DNA of 64,000 nt, taken from Planctomycetota bacterium. Lineage in GTDB: Bacteria > Planctomycetota > UBA1135 > UBA2386. Below, piece by piece: positions 36,389 to 45,385 of this stretch. Position 1 is the first letter of the stretch. The number at the start of each line of letters is the position of its first letter. The notes beneath the pieces are model-generated. The model ran no database searches. It had not been told where the DNA came from and saw only the letters and a list, made by a program, of their open reading frames with translations. Where the stretch lies: contig JADJPQ010000002.1 in NCBI GenBank assembly GCA_016713175.1, positions 682,001 to 746,000 of the forward strand. Direction: 5' to 3'. The translations under genes were made by a program, and so were the position numbers.

Positions 36389-37339
36389 TCAGTTGCGCGA
36401 CAACTGCTCGCGCAGTTCGCCGTCGTCGTCGTCGTCGTCGTCGCCCTTGCGACCGATCCGACCGGTCGTCACCAGCCGGTACCCCGCCAGCAACAGGCCG
36501 GACACGACGTAGCCGAGTGTGACCGCGGCAAGGGCGAACTGCCACTCGACCGCGGCGATGCCGATCAGCACGACCAGTCCGGCGAGGAATGGGAAGCTGT
36601 GGCGGCCCTTGACCATCGCATGCATGGCGTGCGGGTACGGCACGCGACTGACCATCAGCAGTCCGAGCACGACCAGGACCGCCGGCATGCCGATGACGAT
36701 CCAGTCGAACTGTTCCTTGGCGAGCACCATCCGGCCGAGCACTTCCTTGGGATCATCGCGCGTGCAGAAGAACGCCACCAGCGACGCCACCACCGCCGCG
36801 GCCGCCGGCGACGGCAGGCCCTTGAACTCCTTGTGATCGTCCTCATCGGTGCCGGTCTCGACGTTGAAGCGCGCCAGCCGCAACGCGGCGCACAGCACGT
36901 AGATCGCCGCAGCGACGTAGAACAGCTTGGGATGCTTGGGCAGCAGGTTGTTGGCGTCGGTCTGCGCGTGCCAGTCGACCAGCACCTTGCCGAGGTAGGC
37001 CGGGGCGACACCGAAGGTCACCATGTCGGCCATGCTGTCGAGCTGGGCACCGAACGGCGTCGCCTGACCGGTCATCCGCGCGATGCGGCCATCGAGTGCA
37101 TCGAACACCATGGCGACGAAGATCAGGATCGCGGCGACTTCGAACAGATCGACCACGGCGCTGAACGGCGCGCCCGGGGTCGTCGTTCGCAGGGCGTCGG
37201 CGACCTTGGCGATGGCGAGGAACCCGAAGAACAGGTTGCCCAGCGTCACCAGGCTCGGCAACACCGGCACGTCCTTCAGGCGGCGCAAGCCGCGGCGACG
37301 ACGCAGGGGCGGGAAGTCTTCCAAGCGGGTGCTGGTCAT
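36389..37339 (-). CDS. pssA: CDP-diacylglycerol-serine O-phosphatidyltransferase
   Basis: 316 residues, about eight membrane segments. The CDP-alcohol phosphotransferase signature DGRIAR followed by GAQLDSMADM has the spacing D-G-x2-A-R-x8-G-x3-D-x3-D. The type II (Gram-positive-like) form of PssA makes phosphatidylserine, the precursor of phosphatidylethanolamine. The highly acidic C-terminal tail contains seven Asp in a row from a GTC/GAC microsatellite at about 36422-36442. It appears to be the first gene of the operon leading to aroK, with 12 bases to folK-panC. Confidence 0.88.
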   Translation of the reverse strand: MTSTRLEDFPPLRRRRGLRRLKDVPVLPSLVTLGNLFFGFLAIAKVADALRTTTPGAPFSAVVDLFEVAAILIFVAMVFDALDGRIARMTGQATPFGAQLDSMADMVTFGVAPAYLGKVLVDWHAQTDANNLLPKHPKLFYVAAAIYVLCAALRLARFNVETGTDEDDHKEFKGLPSPAAAAVVASLVAFFCTRDDPKEVLGRMVLAKEQFDWIVIGMPAVLVVLGLLMVSRVPYPHAMHAMVKGRHSFPFLAGLVVLIGIAAVEWQFALAAVTLGYVVSGLLLAGYRLVTTGRIGRKGDDDDDDDGELREQLSRN

Positions 37340-37415
37340 GGACCGGTGCTCGGATGATACGGGCAGTGGCGCCCGGCGTCGCCGGCTACCTTGTCGAGCC
37401 CGGCTGACGGTTCTC

Positions 37416-38477
37416 TCAGCCGACAACGCGACCGCTGGTTGCTGCGCCCAGGGCGCCGAGCCCGAGGGCCGGCAGGGCAACCGTTCCTGCCACGACCACG
37501 AGTGCCTGCACGTGATCGAGCAGCCAGATCAGGCAGTCGCCGAAATCGCAGCCGTTGCTGGCGTACCAGAGGAACACGCCCAGCAAGGCAAGGCCAGCGA
37601 GGGCCGAAATCAGACCAACGCACGGCAGCAGTCCGGCCCCGGAGCCGGGTCGACATGCCGTGGCCAGACCCATCACGCCAAGCGCCATCACCGAGAACGC
37701 AGTGACGGCGCAGACCAGCCAGAGCGCGAGCTTCAGCAGCCACAACAGCCAACTCGTCTTGATCTCGAAGTCGACGGTCACCTGGCTGGTCACCGGCCGG
37801 CGCCCCGACACACCGACCAGCCACGAACTGCCGTCGTCGGCGACATGCAGGTTCCAGAGATTGCCGCACACTTCGGTCCACGGCTGGAGGTTGCATGGGT
37901 TCCACCACGGCACGGCAAGCCACAGGGCCGCCAGGGCAGCGGCGACGACGCCAAGCAGTCTGGCAAGGCAACGGCCGAAGACCTTGCCGCCGGAGGCAAC
38001 CGCTGCGGCAGCCGCAGCAGCCAGTGCGCACCACAGCACGGCGGCAGCGTGGTTGGCCGGCCACAGGGACGAGGCCATGACCCCATCGATCCAGTCCAGA
38101 GCGCTCGGACTGTGCCATGCCGCGTAGCCGGTCGCGACACCTGCCGTCAACGCGGTCAAGGCCAACAGACGGCCCGCTCCGACCACCGGCCGGAGAAGGA
38201 GGACAAGCACCGTGGCGCCCGGAACCGCAAGCAGGAAGCCGGCGAGCGACGGGTCGAATCCGGCGACCCCGAAGGCGTCGAACCAGGACCAATCGCGACC
38301 CCACGGCGTCGCCCGACTGGTCGGAATCGCCCAGGCGATCGCCTGCACGACGGCGACTGCCACCAGGATGACAACGGCCATCGAGCCGTCGGCACTCGGC
38401 AGCGGCGTCACCTGGCTGCGGTACGCCCCAGGCTCGTTCCGGTCCACCCGCATGTAATCGCGATCGTAGATGCCCAT
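37416..38477 (-). CDS. multi-pass membrane protein with MGIYDRDY N-terminus
   Basis: 353 residues from ATG 38477. It starts MGIYDRDYMRVDRNEPGAY, a short N-terminal stretch common to unrelated membrane proteins of Planctomycetota. About eight hydrophobic segments follow (for example MAVVILVAVAVVQAIAWAI and LLRPVVGAGRLLALTALTAG) with one larger loop rich in Trp and Cys (WWNPCNLQPWTEVCGNLWNL) that may hold a disulfide outside the membrane. It is not a rhomboid: no GxSG motif is seen. Function unknown. It is 76 bases upstream of pssA on the same strand. Confidence 0.75.
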   Translation of the reverse strand: MGIYDRDYMRVDRNEPGAYRSQVTPLPSADGSMAVVILVAVAVVQAIAWAIPTSRATPWGRDWSWFDAFGVAGFDPSLAGFLLAVPGATVLVLLLRPVVGAGRLLALTALTAGVATGYAAWHSPSALDWIDGVMASSLWPANHAAAVLWCALAAAAAAAVASGGKVFGRCLARLLGVVAAALAALWLAVPWWNPCNLQPWTEVCGNLWNLHVADDGSSWLVGVSGRRPVTSQVTVDFEIKTSWLLWLLKLALWLVCAVTAFSVMALGVMGLATACRPGSGAGLLPCVGLISALAGLALLGVFLWYASNGCDFGDCLIWLLDHVQALVVVAGTVALPALGLGALGAATSGRVVG

Positions 38478-38662
38478 GTTTCGATCCACAGCCGGGCGGC
38501 ACACGACCGCCCGCGCCGCTGCCAACGACGGTTGCCGGCTTGGCGTTGCGCAGTTCTCGCCTGGTCCGAACCGACCATGGCGACCCCGTGACCGCACCCC
38601 CCGACCGCCGGAATCCGAGAGAATCCCGCAACGCCACCACCCCACCCGGTCAAGCACCCACG

Positions 38663-41188
38663 ATGTTCGCCAGCACTGCCGATCGAGCCTTCCGCCGCTT
38701 CCAGCGCACCGGCCACGCCGCCGCGCTGGCCTTGGTGTTCGATCGGACTGCCAAAGAACTGCTGCGCCTGGCCCGGCATCTCGCTGCCCGCGGGGTGGCG
38801 GCCGAGGATCTGGTGCAGCAGACGTTCCTGACCGCGATCGAACAGAAGGACCGCTACGACCCGCGTTCTCCCGTGCTGCCTTGGTTGCTCGGCATCCTGG
38901 CCAACCACGCCCATGCCAGCCGGCGTGCCGAACGCCGGCGCCCGGACCCGCTGCGGCTGCATCATGGTTCGGCGGATCCCGCCGACCAGGCTGCGGCGGG
39001 CGAGCTGGCCGCCGAACTGGAGAACGCGATTGCTCGCTTGCCGGAGCCGTATCGACCGGTCCTGCGACTGCACCTGCAGCATGGCCTGCAACCTCAGGAG
39101 ATCGCGCGTTCCTTGGAGCGACCAGACGGCACCGTGCGCGCCCAGTTGCACCGCGGCCTCGACCACCTGCGTCGTCTGCTGCCACCCGGCCTCGCCGCGG
39201 CGGCGGCCGGCGCGATGGCACCGGCGGCGGCGCTGGCAACGGTGCGCGCGGTGATCGTGCAGCAGTGCGGCGGACCCGCCGGCGGTGTCGTGAGCACCGC
39301 CGTCATGCTCGGAGTCCTGCTGATGCTCGACAAGAAGTTGCTGCTTGGTGTCGCTGCGGCGGCGCTGTTGCTGTTGCCGTTCGCGTTCTCGCCATCGTCG
39401 CCGCCGCCGGCGAACGCTGCGCCCACGACGGCGCCAGCGGTCGCCACGGCGGATCCAGATGCAGCCCCCGCTCCTGACGCTGGCGCCGCGGCGGCCCACC
39501 GCGATCTGGTCGAGCCACGGACGCCGCCCACACCCGCGACACCGCCGACACCGACCACCGGCAGCCTCCGGGTCCAGGTCGTCCGCAAGTCCGATGGTGC
39601 GCCGGTCGCCGGCATCGGCATCGCGGTCGGGGGTCTCGTCGCGCTGCAGAACCCGGGCCTGCGGCTGCGCTTTTCGCCGAGCAATGCCGACGGCGAAGTG
39701 GTGTTCACCGATCTCGAACCCGGGCAGCGCCTCGTCGAGGCCGATCGCACCGGTGATCGCGCCGTGACTCAGATCGTCGCGGGAACGGAGTCCCGCTGTC
39801 GCGTCGCGGTTGCCGGCGTGCGGGTCGTCGGACGAGTCGTCGACGAGAACGGCGCGCCAGCAGCGGGCGCGACGTTGTGGATGCACGCCAATCGCATCGA
39901 GGCGCTGCCGATCGCAGTCACCGACGCCGCCGGACAGTTCACCGCCGAACACCTCGCTCCGAAGCTCGCGATCCAGGCGCGCCTTGGCGGCAGAACGCCG
40001 AGTTCGGCCCATCCGGTCGTCGGCGAAACTGGCTCGACCCACGAAATGACGCTGCAGCTCGGCGCACTTGGCGCGACCGTGACGGGCCACGTTCGCGACG
40101 ATCGCGGCCGGCCCGCGAGCGATGTGCTGGTGTGTCTGGTTGCCGAATCCGATGCCCAAGTGACCCCATACGACCGCGTCGGCAAGCAGCCGCGGGCCCT
40201 GCAGGTGCGGACCGACGCGCTGGGCAACTTCGCGACCGAGGAGGCGCCCCTCGGCAAGCTGATCGTGACGGCATGCGCAACCGATGCGGAACTGGCCCCC
40301 GACGGCAAGGTCATCACGACCGGACCAAGCCCGGTTCGGGTCGAACTGCAGTTGGTGCGCGGCGCCGTACTCGAGGGACGCATCACCGACAGCGGCGCGC
40401 CACTGCCGGACTGCAGCCTGTTCGTGTTCTGCGAACAACCGGATCAGCCGGTCAACTACCTGTTCAACCTGATCGCGATGCGCGTAGCCACCACCGATCA
40501 TGACGGTCGATATCGGGTCACCGGCATCGTGCCAGGCAAGGTGCAGATCCGCGCGCTCAGGCAGGGCACCGCACCGATTGCCACGGAACGGCGGAGCCTG
40601 GCAGCCGACGAACACGTGGTGCTCGACTTCGCGACCGGTGGCGGCACCACGCTGCTGGTGCGGGTGACACCACCCGCGCCGAGCACGGCAATGCCGGTCT
40701 GGATGATCACCGCACGGCGAGATGGCACCGAAGAGATCGGCGTGCAGGTCACCGGCCCCGACGGTCTGGCGCGGCTGACCGATCTGAAGCCTGGCACGTA
40801 TCGGGTCGATGTCATCCATCGCCCGGCCCCGACCGACCATCTCGTGGCAGTCAGCGCGACGGTCGAAGTCGCGGGCCCCGCGGCGGAGTGTTCGCTCGAG
40901 GTTCCGGCCGAACTACATCGGCTGCAGCCGCTGCGAGGTCGGCTCGTCGACCCAGCGCGGGCACCGTGCGCGGACACCGCCGTCATGGCGCGCGGCGTCG
41001 ACGGCACGCCGATCGTCGTGCTGCAGCGCACGACCACCGCCGATGGCACGTTCGCGTTTGCCGGCTTGCCGATGGGACGCTACCGGCTCGAACGACTCGT
41101 CGATGGTCAGCCGTTCCTGCTCCGCGAGTTCACGATGGCCGGCGATCGTGCCGAGGATCTTGGCGATCTGGTCGTGCCGTCCCGCTGA
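38663..41188 (+). CDS. ECF sigma factor fused to membrane segment and carboxypeptidase-regulatory-like domains
   Basis: 841 residues from ATG 38663. Residues of about 20-90 form sigma region 2 (VAAEDLVQQTFLTAIEQ, PWLLGILANHAHASRR) and about 120-175 region 4 (LPEPYRPVLRLHLQHGLQPQ, GTVRAQLHRGLDHL). Then come two hydrophobic stretches, the second (LLLGVAAAALLLLPFAF) a clear membrane span, a Pro/Ala-rich linker, and about five beta-sandwich units of the carboxypeptidase-regulatory type (VVGRVVDENGAPAAGATLWM, TGHVRDDRGRPASDVLVCL, GRITDSGAPLPDC). The plan suggests a sigma factor held at the membrane with an outer sensor part, perhaps freed by proteolysis. No separate anti-sigma gene is adjacent. 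Confidence 0.85.
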   Translation: MFASTADRAFRRFQRTGHAAALALVFDRTAKELLRLARHLAARGVAAEDLVQQTFLTAIEQKDRYDPRSPVLPWLLGILANHAHASRRAERRRPDPLRLHHGSADPADQAAAGELAAELENAIARLPEPYRPVLRLHLQHGLQPQEIARSLERPDGTVRAQLHRGLDHLRRLLPPGLAAAAAGAMAPAAALATVRAVIVQQCGGPAGGVVSTAVMLGVLLMLDKKLLLGVAAAALLLLPFAFSPSSPPPANAAPTTAPAVATADPDAAPAPDAGAAAAHRDLVEPRTPPTPATPPTPTTGSLRVQVVRKSDGAPVAGIGIAVGGLVALQNPGLRLRFSPSNADGEVVFTDLEPGQRLVEADRTGDRAVTQIVAGTESRCRVAVAGVRVVGRVVDENGAPAAGATLWMHANRIEALPIAVTDAAGQFTAEHLAPKLAIQARLGGRTPSSAHPVVGETGSTHEMTLQLGALGATVTGHVRDDRGRPASDVLVCLVAESDAQVTPYDRVGKQPRALQVRTDALGNFATEEAPLGKLIVTACATDAELAPDGKVITTGPSPVRVELQLVRGAVLEGRITDSGAPLPDCSLFVFCEQPDQPVNYLFNLIAMRVATTDHDGRYRVTGIVPGKVQIRALRQGTAPIATERRSLAADEHVVLDFATGGGTTLLVRVTPPAPSTAMPVWMITARRDGTEEIGVQVTGPDGLARLTDLKPGTYRVDVIHRPAPTDHLVAVSATVEVAGPAAECSLEVPAELHRLQPLRGRLVDPARAPCADTAVMARGVDGTPIVVLQRTTTADGTFAFAGLPMGRYRLERLVDGQPFLLREFTMAGDRAEDLGDLVVPSR

Positions 41189-41200
41189 CGGCAGTGGACG

Positions 41201-42304
41201 TCAGCTCGGCGCGAAGCGAACGCACGCAATCGGCGGCAGCCGTTCGTCGATTGCTTGCCAGCGCCGGCCACCGTCCTCGCTGATCCACAAGCCGCCACTG
41301 GTCGATCCCATCGCCAGAGTGTTGCCATCGGCGGCGACGTCGAGCCCGTGCCGCCAGACCAGATCCCAAGAACGACGCGGCAATCCCTGCGCCAGCACCT
41401 GCAGCGACCGACCACCATCACGGGTCTGCGTGACGACCAGTCGGCCATCGACCGGCACCCGACATTCGTCCTTGACCGCCGGCACGAACCACGCGACATC
41501 GGGGTCCTGCGGATGCGCGACACAGGCGAACCCGAACCGGCTCGGCGCCTTCGCCCGCACTTCCTGCCACGGTTCGTCCGGCTGGTCCCGGCGCCAGATG
41601 CCGCAATGGTGCTGCGTCCACTGCCGGTCGGGCGCGGCGAGGCAATGCGCGAGCCGATGCGGATCCTGGATGTCCGGATCGGCGGCGCGTTCCTTCGGCA
41701 TGAAGTCGGCGCGCATGCCGTGCGCGGTCTGCGTCCAACGCTCGCCACCGTCGATCGTCCGCCAGACGCCGCCACAGGAGATCCCGACGGTGACCACCTG
41801 TGGATCGCGCGGATCGACCAGCACGCTGTGGATGCCCGGAGTGTCGAAACCACCACCGAACCAGCGCCGGCGCGAGCGGACGTTCCACAGGCTGTTGACC
41901 AGCGCCCAGGTCTTGCCGCGATCGGCGCTGCGGAACAGGCCGCCGGGGATCGTGCCGCACCACAGACCGCCGGCGTTGCCCGGGTCGATCGCCAAGGCCC
42001 AGATCAGGCGGAGGCTGCGCGGCCACGGCCGGCCCATGCCTTCCTTCTCGACCTTGCCGCGCGGCAGCTGCGGATAGACCGGCACGCCGATCTCCCGCCA
42101 GCGCCGGCCATCATGACGCTGCAGCTTGCTGCCGAAGTGGCCGTGGTCCAGCGCCGCATAGCGGGCGCCATCGCGCGGATCGTGCAGCACCATCGACACC
42201 GCGACACCGACGAACTCGGGCTCCGCCAGGCGCCAGGTACCGCGACCGCGCCGCACCGCCGTGAACAGTCCCTTGCGGGTCCCGATGTGCAATTCGAGCG
42301 TCAT
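41201..42304 (-). CDS. BNR/sialidase-like beta-propeller protein
   Basis: 367 residues from ATG 42304, preceded by GGAGG within the end of the MoaD-like gene. No signal peptide, so cytoplasmic. Repeated BNR/Asp-box-like units are GGLFRSADRGKTWALVN, GGVWRTIDGGERWTQT and GGLWISEDGGRRWQAID. The N-terminal LHIGTRKGLFTAV is typical of the 'WD40/YVTN/BNR-like repeat' family, which is not a true sialidase as the Arg triad is lacking. The gene is coupled to the MoaD-like gene just upstream, so the two are probably partners; the joint role is unknown. Confidence 0.85.
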   Translation of the reverse strand: MTLELHIGTRKGLFTAVRRGRGTWRLAEPEFVGVAVSMVLHDPRDGARYAALDHGHFGSKLQRHDGRRWREIGVPVYPQLPRGKVEKEGMGRPWPRSLRLIWALAIDPGNAGGLWCGTIPGGLFRSADRGKTWALVNSLWNVRSRRRWFGGGFDTPGIHSVLVDPRDPQVVTVGISCGGVWRTIDGGERWTQTAHGMRADFMPKERAADPDIQDPHRLAHCLAAPDRQWTQHHCGIWRRDQPDEPWQEVRAKAPSRFGFACVAHPQDPDVAWFVPAVKDECRVPVDGRLVVTQTRDGGRSLQVLAQGLPRRSWDLVWRHGLDVAADGNTLAMGSTSGGLWISEDGGRRWQAIDERLPPIACVRFAPS

Positions 42305-42305
42305 G

Positions 42306-42575
42306 TCATCCTCCCGAGAGCGCCTGCAAGACATCGACCCGGGCCGTCGCCGGCACGCGATCCGACAACGACCGCCGGTCGCGCACCGGCCTGCCGTCGA
42401 TGAACACCGCCACGTGACGACGCAACGAGCCATCGTCCTCCACCAGATAGCCGCGCAACGTCGGGTAGACGACGAACGCGGCCTCCAGCACGGCGCGAAC
42501 CGAACCACCGGCAACGTCCAGCGGCGGACAGCTCAGGTGGCGCTGCAGCACCTGCGGCAGGGTCAGTCGGGGCAT
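42306..42575 (-). CDS. MoaD/ThiS-like ubiquitin-fold protein
   Basis: 89 residues from ATG 42575. The fold pattern is beta-grasp: VLQRHLSCPPLDVAG, VLEAAFVVYPTLRGYLVED, RHVAVFIDGRPV and a C-terminus ending LQALSGG. The terminal Gly-Gly is the mark of sulfur carriers and ubiquitin-like modifiers that are adenylated and thiocarboxylated. No molybdopterin or thiamine gene is nearby. Its stop lies two bases before the BNR propeller ATG, so the two are translated together. The target or acceptor of this carrier is unknown. Confidence 0.82.
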   Translation of the reverse strand: MPRLTLPQVLQRHLSCPPLDVAGGSVRAVLEAAFVVYPTLRGYLVEDDGSLRRHVAVFIDGRPVRDRRSLSDRVPATARVDVLQALSGG

Positions 42576-42689
42576 CGGCAACCAGTGTGCACCCGGAGCC
42601 TCCGCCGCGCCATCGGCGGGAATCCGTTGCACATCCGGTGGCAGCGGGCCGACTGGCGCATACCATTTTGCTCTGATCATCCCGGCCCA

Positions 42690-45380
42690 GTGGGGTGGCC
42701 CCTGTCCACACCAGAAGCAACTCCCGAACGCGCACCGGCGCTGCTGCTTGGCATCACGCACCGCCAATGGACCCATTGGCTGGGTGAGGCCGGAGCGAGT
42801 GCCCGCCCATGCGATCTGGCAACCAGTGTCGACATGGTGCTGCGCAGCGACGCCGAGACGGTGTTCTGTGCCTGGCCGTCCTCGTGGTTCGACCAGCTCC
42901 ACCGGCACCTGCGCGCCGGCCGCCTGGCCGCGCAACTGATCGCCGTACCGGTCGCGCCGAGGCGGGATCCCTGGGAGGACCTCGTCCAATCGATCGACGG
43001 CGTCGTTTTCGCCGCCGATCCGGCGACCTTGGCGTTCACGTTCGTCAGCGACGGGGCCGTGCGCATCCTCGGTCACCAGGCGAGCAGGTGGCTCGAACCC
43101 GGATTCTTCGCCGACCACCTGCATCCCGACGACCGCGACCGGACGTTCGCTGCCTGCCGCGCCGCCACCGACGCCGGCAAGGATCACGAACTCAGCTACC
43201 GGATGCGCGCCGCGGATGGCCGCTGGGTATGGCTGCACGACAGCACGCGCGTGGTCAGGGACCGCGACGGCCGCACGGTATTGCGCGGTGTCCTGCTCGA
43301 CATCAGTGCGCTGAAGACCGTCGAGGCGCTGCAACAGGAACAGACCCGCCTGATCGCGATGATCGCCGAGGCGCAGCCGTTGCCGCACATCCTCGACAGC
43401 CTGCTGCGCGGCGTCGAAGCGCTGGATCCCGAGATCTCGGCGTCGATCCTGCTGCTCGACGACGACGGCAAGCACCTGCGCCACGGCGCCGCCCCGAGCC
43501 TGCCCGAGGCGTACTGCCGGCTGGTGGATGGTTTCGCGATCGGCCCTGGTCAGGCGTGCTGCGGCACCGCCGCGTGGCGGCGCGAGATGGTGATCGTCGA
43601 GGACGTGCTGACCGATCCGCTGTGGGCCCCGTTCCGCGAGGTGGTGGCACCCTTCGGGCTGCGCTCGTGCTGGTCGACGCCGTTCTTCGACAGCGACGGC
43701 CGCGTACTCGGCACGTTCGCGATCTACAACCGGCAGCCGGCGCGGCCGCGCCCCGAGCATCTGCAGTGGATCGCGGCGGCCGCACACACCGCCGCGATCT
43801 GCGTCAGCCGGACGCGGGTGCTGCAGGCCCTGCGCGACGAGCAGCAACAGACCGCCGACCTGATCGAGAACGCAACCGAAGGCGTGGTCACCATCGATGA
43901 CCGCGGCGTCGTCATGCGCTGGAATCGCCAGGCCGAACTGATCTTCGACATCACCCGCGAACAGACGGTGGGGAAGCCACTCGATGTCGCGCTGGTGCCG
44001 ATCGCGGACCGCGCTGCGCACTCGAGCGCGCTGCAGACCGCATTGGCCACCGGCCAGCTGGCCGCTGGCGGTCGTCCCCTCGAACGGACCGCGCTGCGCC
44101 AGGATGGCTCCGAAGTCCATCTCGAGATCGCACTGACCCGCACCTGGAGCGGCGGCCGCGCCTGGTTCACCGCGTTCCTGCGCGACCTGACCGAACGGCA
44201 CCGCGCCGAACAGACCCGGCAATCGCTCGAACGGCAGCTGCAGATCGCGCAACGGATGGAAGCTCTCGGCACGCTCGCCGGCGGCGTGGCGCATGAGTTC
44301 AACAACCTGCTGGCGGTGATCCTCGGCAACGCCGAACTCGCCGCCGCTGCCCCGGCCAGCGATTCGAACGCGCAGCGCCATCTGCAAGAGATCGTCAAGG
44401 CCGCAACCCGCGCCACCAGTCTGACCCGGCAGATCCTGCAATTCGGTCGGCGGCAGATCGCGCAGCGCCAACCGGTATCGCTGCCCACGATCGTCAACGA
44501 CAGCATCACCATGCTGCGCGCCACGTTGCCGGCGCGGATCGCCGTCAGTGCCGAGTATGCGCTCGACACGCCGACCGTGCTCGCCGACCCGACCGAGATC
44601 CATCAGGTCGTGTTGAACCTGTGCACCAACTCATGGCAGGCGATCGGTGAACGCGCTGGCCGCATCACGGTGACGCTGCGCAGCGCGCAGATCGAGCACG
44701 AAGACGCCGCGTTGCTGCCGGGAGCGAGCGCCGGCCGCCATGCCGTAATGGAAGTCCGCGACGACGGTTGCGGCATGGACGCCCAGACCCGCGAACGGAT
44801 GTTCGAACCGTTCTTCACGACCAAAGCCACCGGCACGGGGCTCGGATTGTCGGTGGTGCACGGCATTGTCAGCAGCCACGGGGGTGTCTTGACGGTGGAC
44901 ACCACGCCCGGTGCCGGCACGACGATCCGGATCTGGCTGCCGGCCGTCGAGGAGACGCCGCAACCGACCGTGCGCGAACCGCTGCCGGCGTGTCGCGGCC
45001 GCGGCGAACGGATCCTGCTGCTCGACGACGAGCCGACGTTGCTGCAAGTGCTGCGGCGATCGCTGACCCGGCTCGGCTTCGCGCCAACCGCGTTCACGCG
45101 CGCCGACGAGGCGATCGCCGCACTGCAGGCCAACCCCGCCGCGTTCGACGCGGTGCTGACCGACCACAACATGCCGGTGATGTCCGGCCTGGAGTTCGCC
45201 GCCGCGACGCGGACGATCCGCAGGGATCTGCCGATCGTGCTGGCGTCTGGCCTGGTGACCGAGGCGACACAGGCGACGGCAGCCAGCCTGGGCATCCGCC
45301 AGTTCGTCGCCAAGCCGAACACCATGCACGACCTCGGGGCCGCGCTGCGTGCCGCGCTCGACACGCCGCCGGCCGACTGA
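42690..45380 (+). CDS. hybrid sensor histidine kinase with PAS, GAF and receiver domains
   Basis: About 896 residues if GTG 42690 is the start; the exact start is uncertain as the first ATG in frame is at 42834. After about 90 unassigned residues come a PAS domain (SIDGVVFAADPATLAFTFVS, plus the PAC part MRAADGRWVWLHDSTRVV), a GAF domain (EAQPLPHILDSLLRGVEAL to HTAAICVSRT), a second PAS (ENATEGVVTIDDRGVVMRWN), HisKA with the phospho-His in LAGGVAHEFNNLLAVI, HATPase (DDGCGMD, GTGLGLSVVHG) and a C-terminal receiver (ILLLDDEPTLL, DAVLTDHNMPVMSG). There is no membrane span, so it senses a cytoplasmic or redox signal. No response regulator lies adjacent. Confidence 0.92.
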   Translation: MGWPLSTPEATPERAPALLLGITHRQWTHWLGEAGASARPCDLATSVDMVLRSDAETVFCAWPSSWFDQLHRHLRAGRLAAQLIAVPVAPRRDPWEDLVQSIDGVVFAADPATLAFTFVSDGAVRILGHQASRWLEPGFFADHLHPDDRDRTFAACRAATDAGKDHELSYRMRAADGRWVWLHDSTRVVRDRDGRTVLRGVLLDISALKTVEALQQEQTRLIAMIAEAQPLPHILDSLLRGVEALDPEISASILLLDDDGKHLRHGAAPSLPEAYCRLVDGFAIGPGQACCGTAAWRREMVIVEDVLTDPLWAPFREVVAPFGLRSCWSTPFFDSDGRVLGTFAIYNRQPARPRPEHLQWIAAAAHTAAICVSRTRVLQALRDEQQQTADLIENATEGVVTIDDRGVVMRWNRQAELIFDITREQTVGKPLDVALVPIADRAAHSSALQTALATGQLAAGGRPLERTALRQDGSEVHLEIALTRTWSGGRAWFTAFLRDLTERHRAEQTRQSLERQLQIAQRMEALGTLAGGVAHEFNNLLAVILGNAELAAAAPASDSNAQRHLQEIVKAATRATSLTRQILQFGRRQIAQRQPVSLPTIVNDSITMLRATLPARIAVSAEYALDTPTVLADPTEIHQVVLNLCTNSWQAIGERAGRITVTLRSAQIEHEDAALLPGASAGRHAVMEVRDDGCGMDAQTRERMFEPFFTTKATGTGLGLSVVHGIVSSHGGVLTVDTTPGAGTTIRIWLPAVEETPQPTVREPLPACRGRGERILLLDDEPTLLQVLRRSLTRLGFAPTAFTRADEAIAALQANPAAFDAVLTDHNMPVMSGLEFAAATRTIRRDLPIVLASGLVTEATQATAASLGIRQFVAKPNTMHDLGAALRAALDTPPAD

Positions 45381-45385
45381 CGGCG

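Noticed and set aside
36422..36442. GTC microsatellite as a regulatory repeat
   Set aside because: It lies inside pssA and encodes an acidic Asp run near the C-terminus; no frame change arises from 3-base units.
42306..44603. Minus-strand frame across the histidine kinase
   Set aside because: Only its last 90 codons (the MoaD-like gene) make sense. The rest is antisense to the kinase domains.
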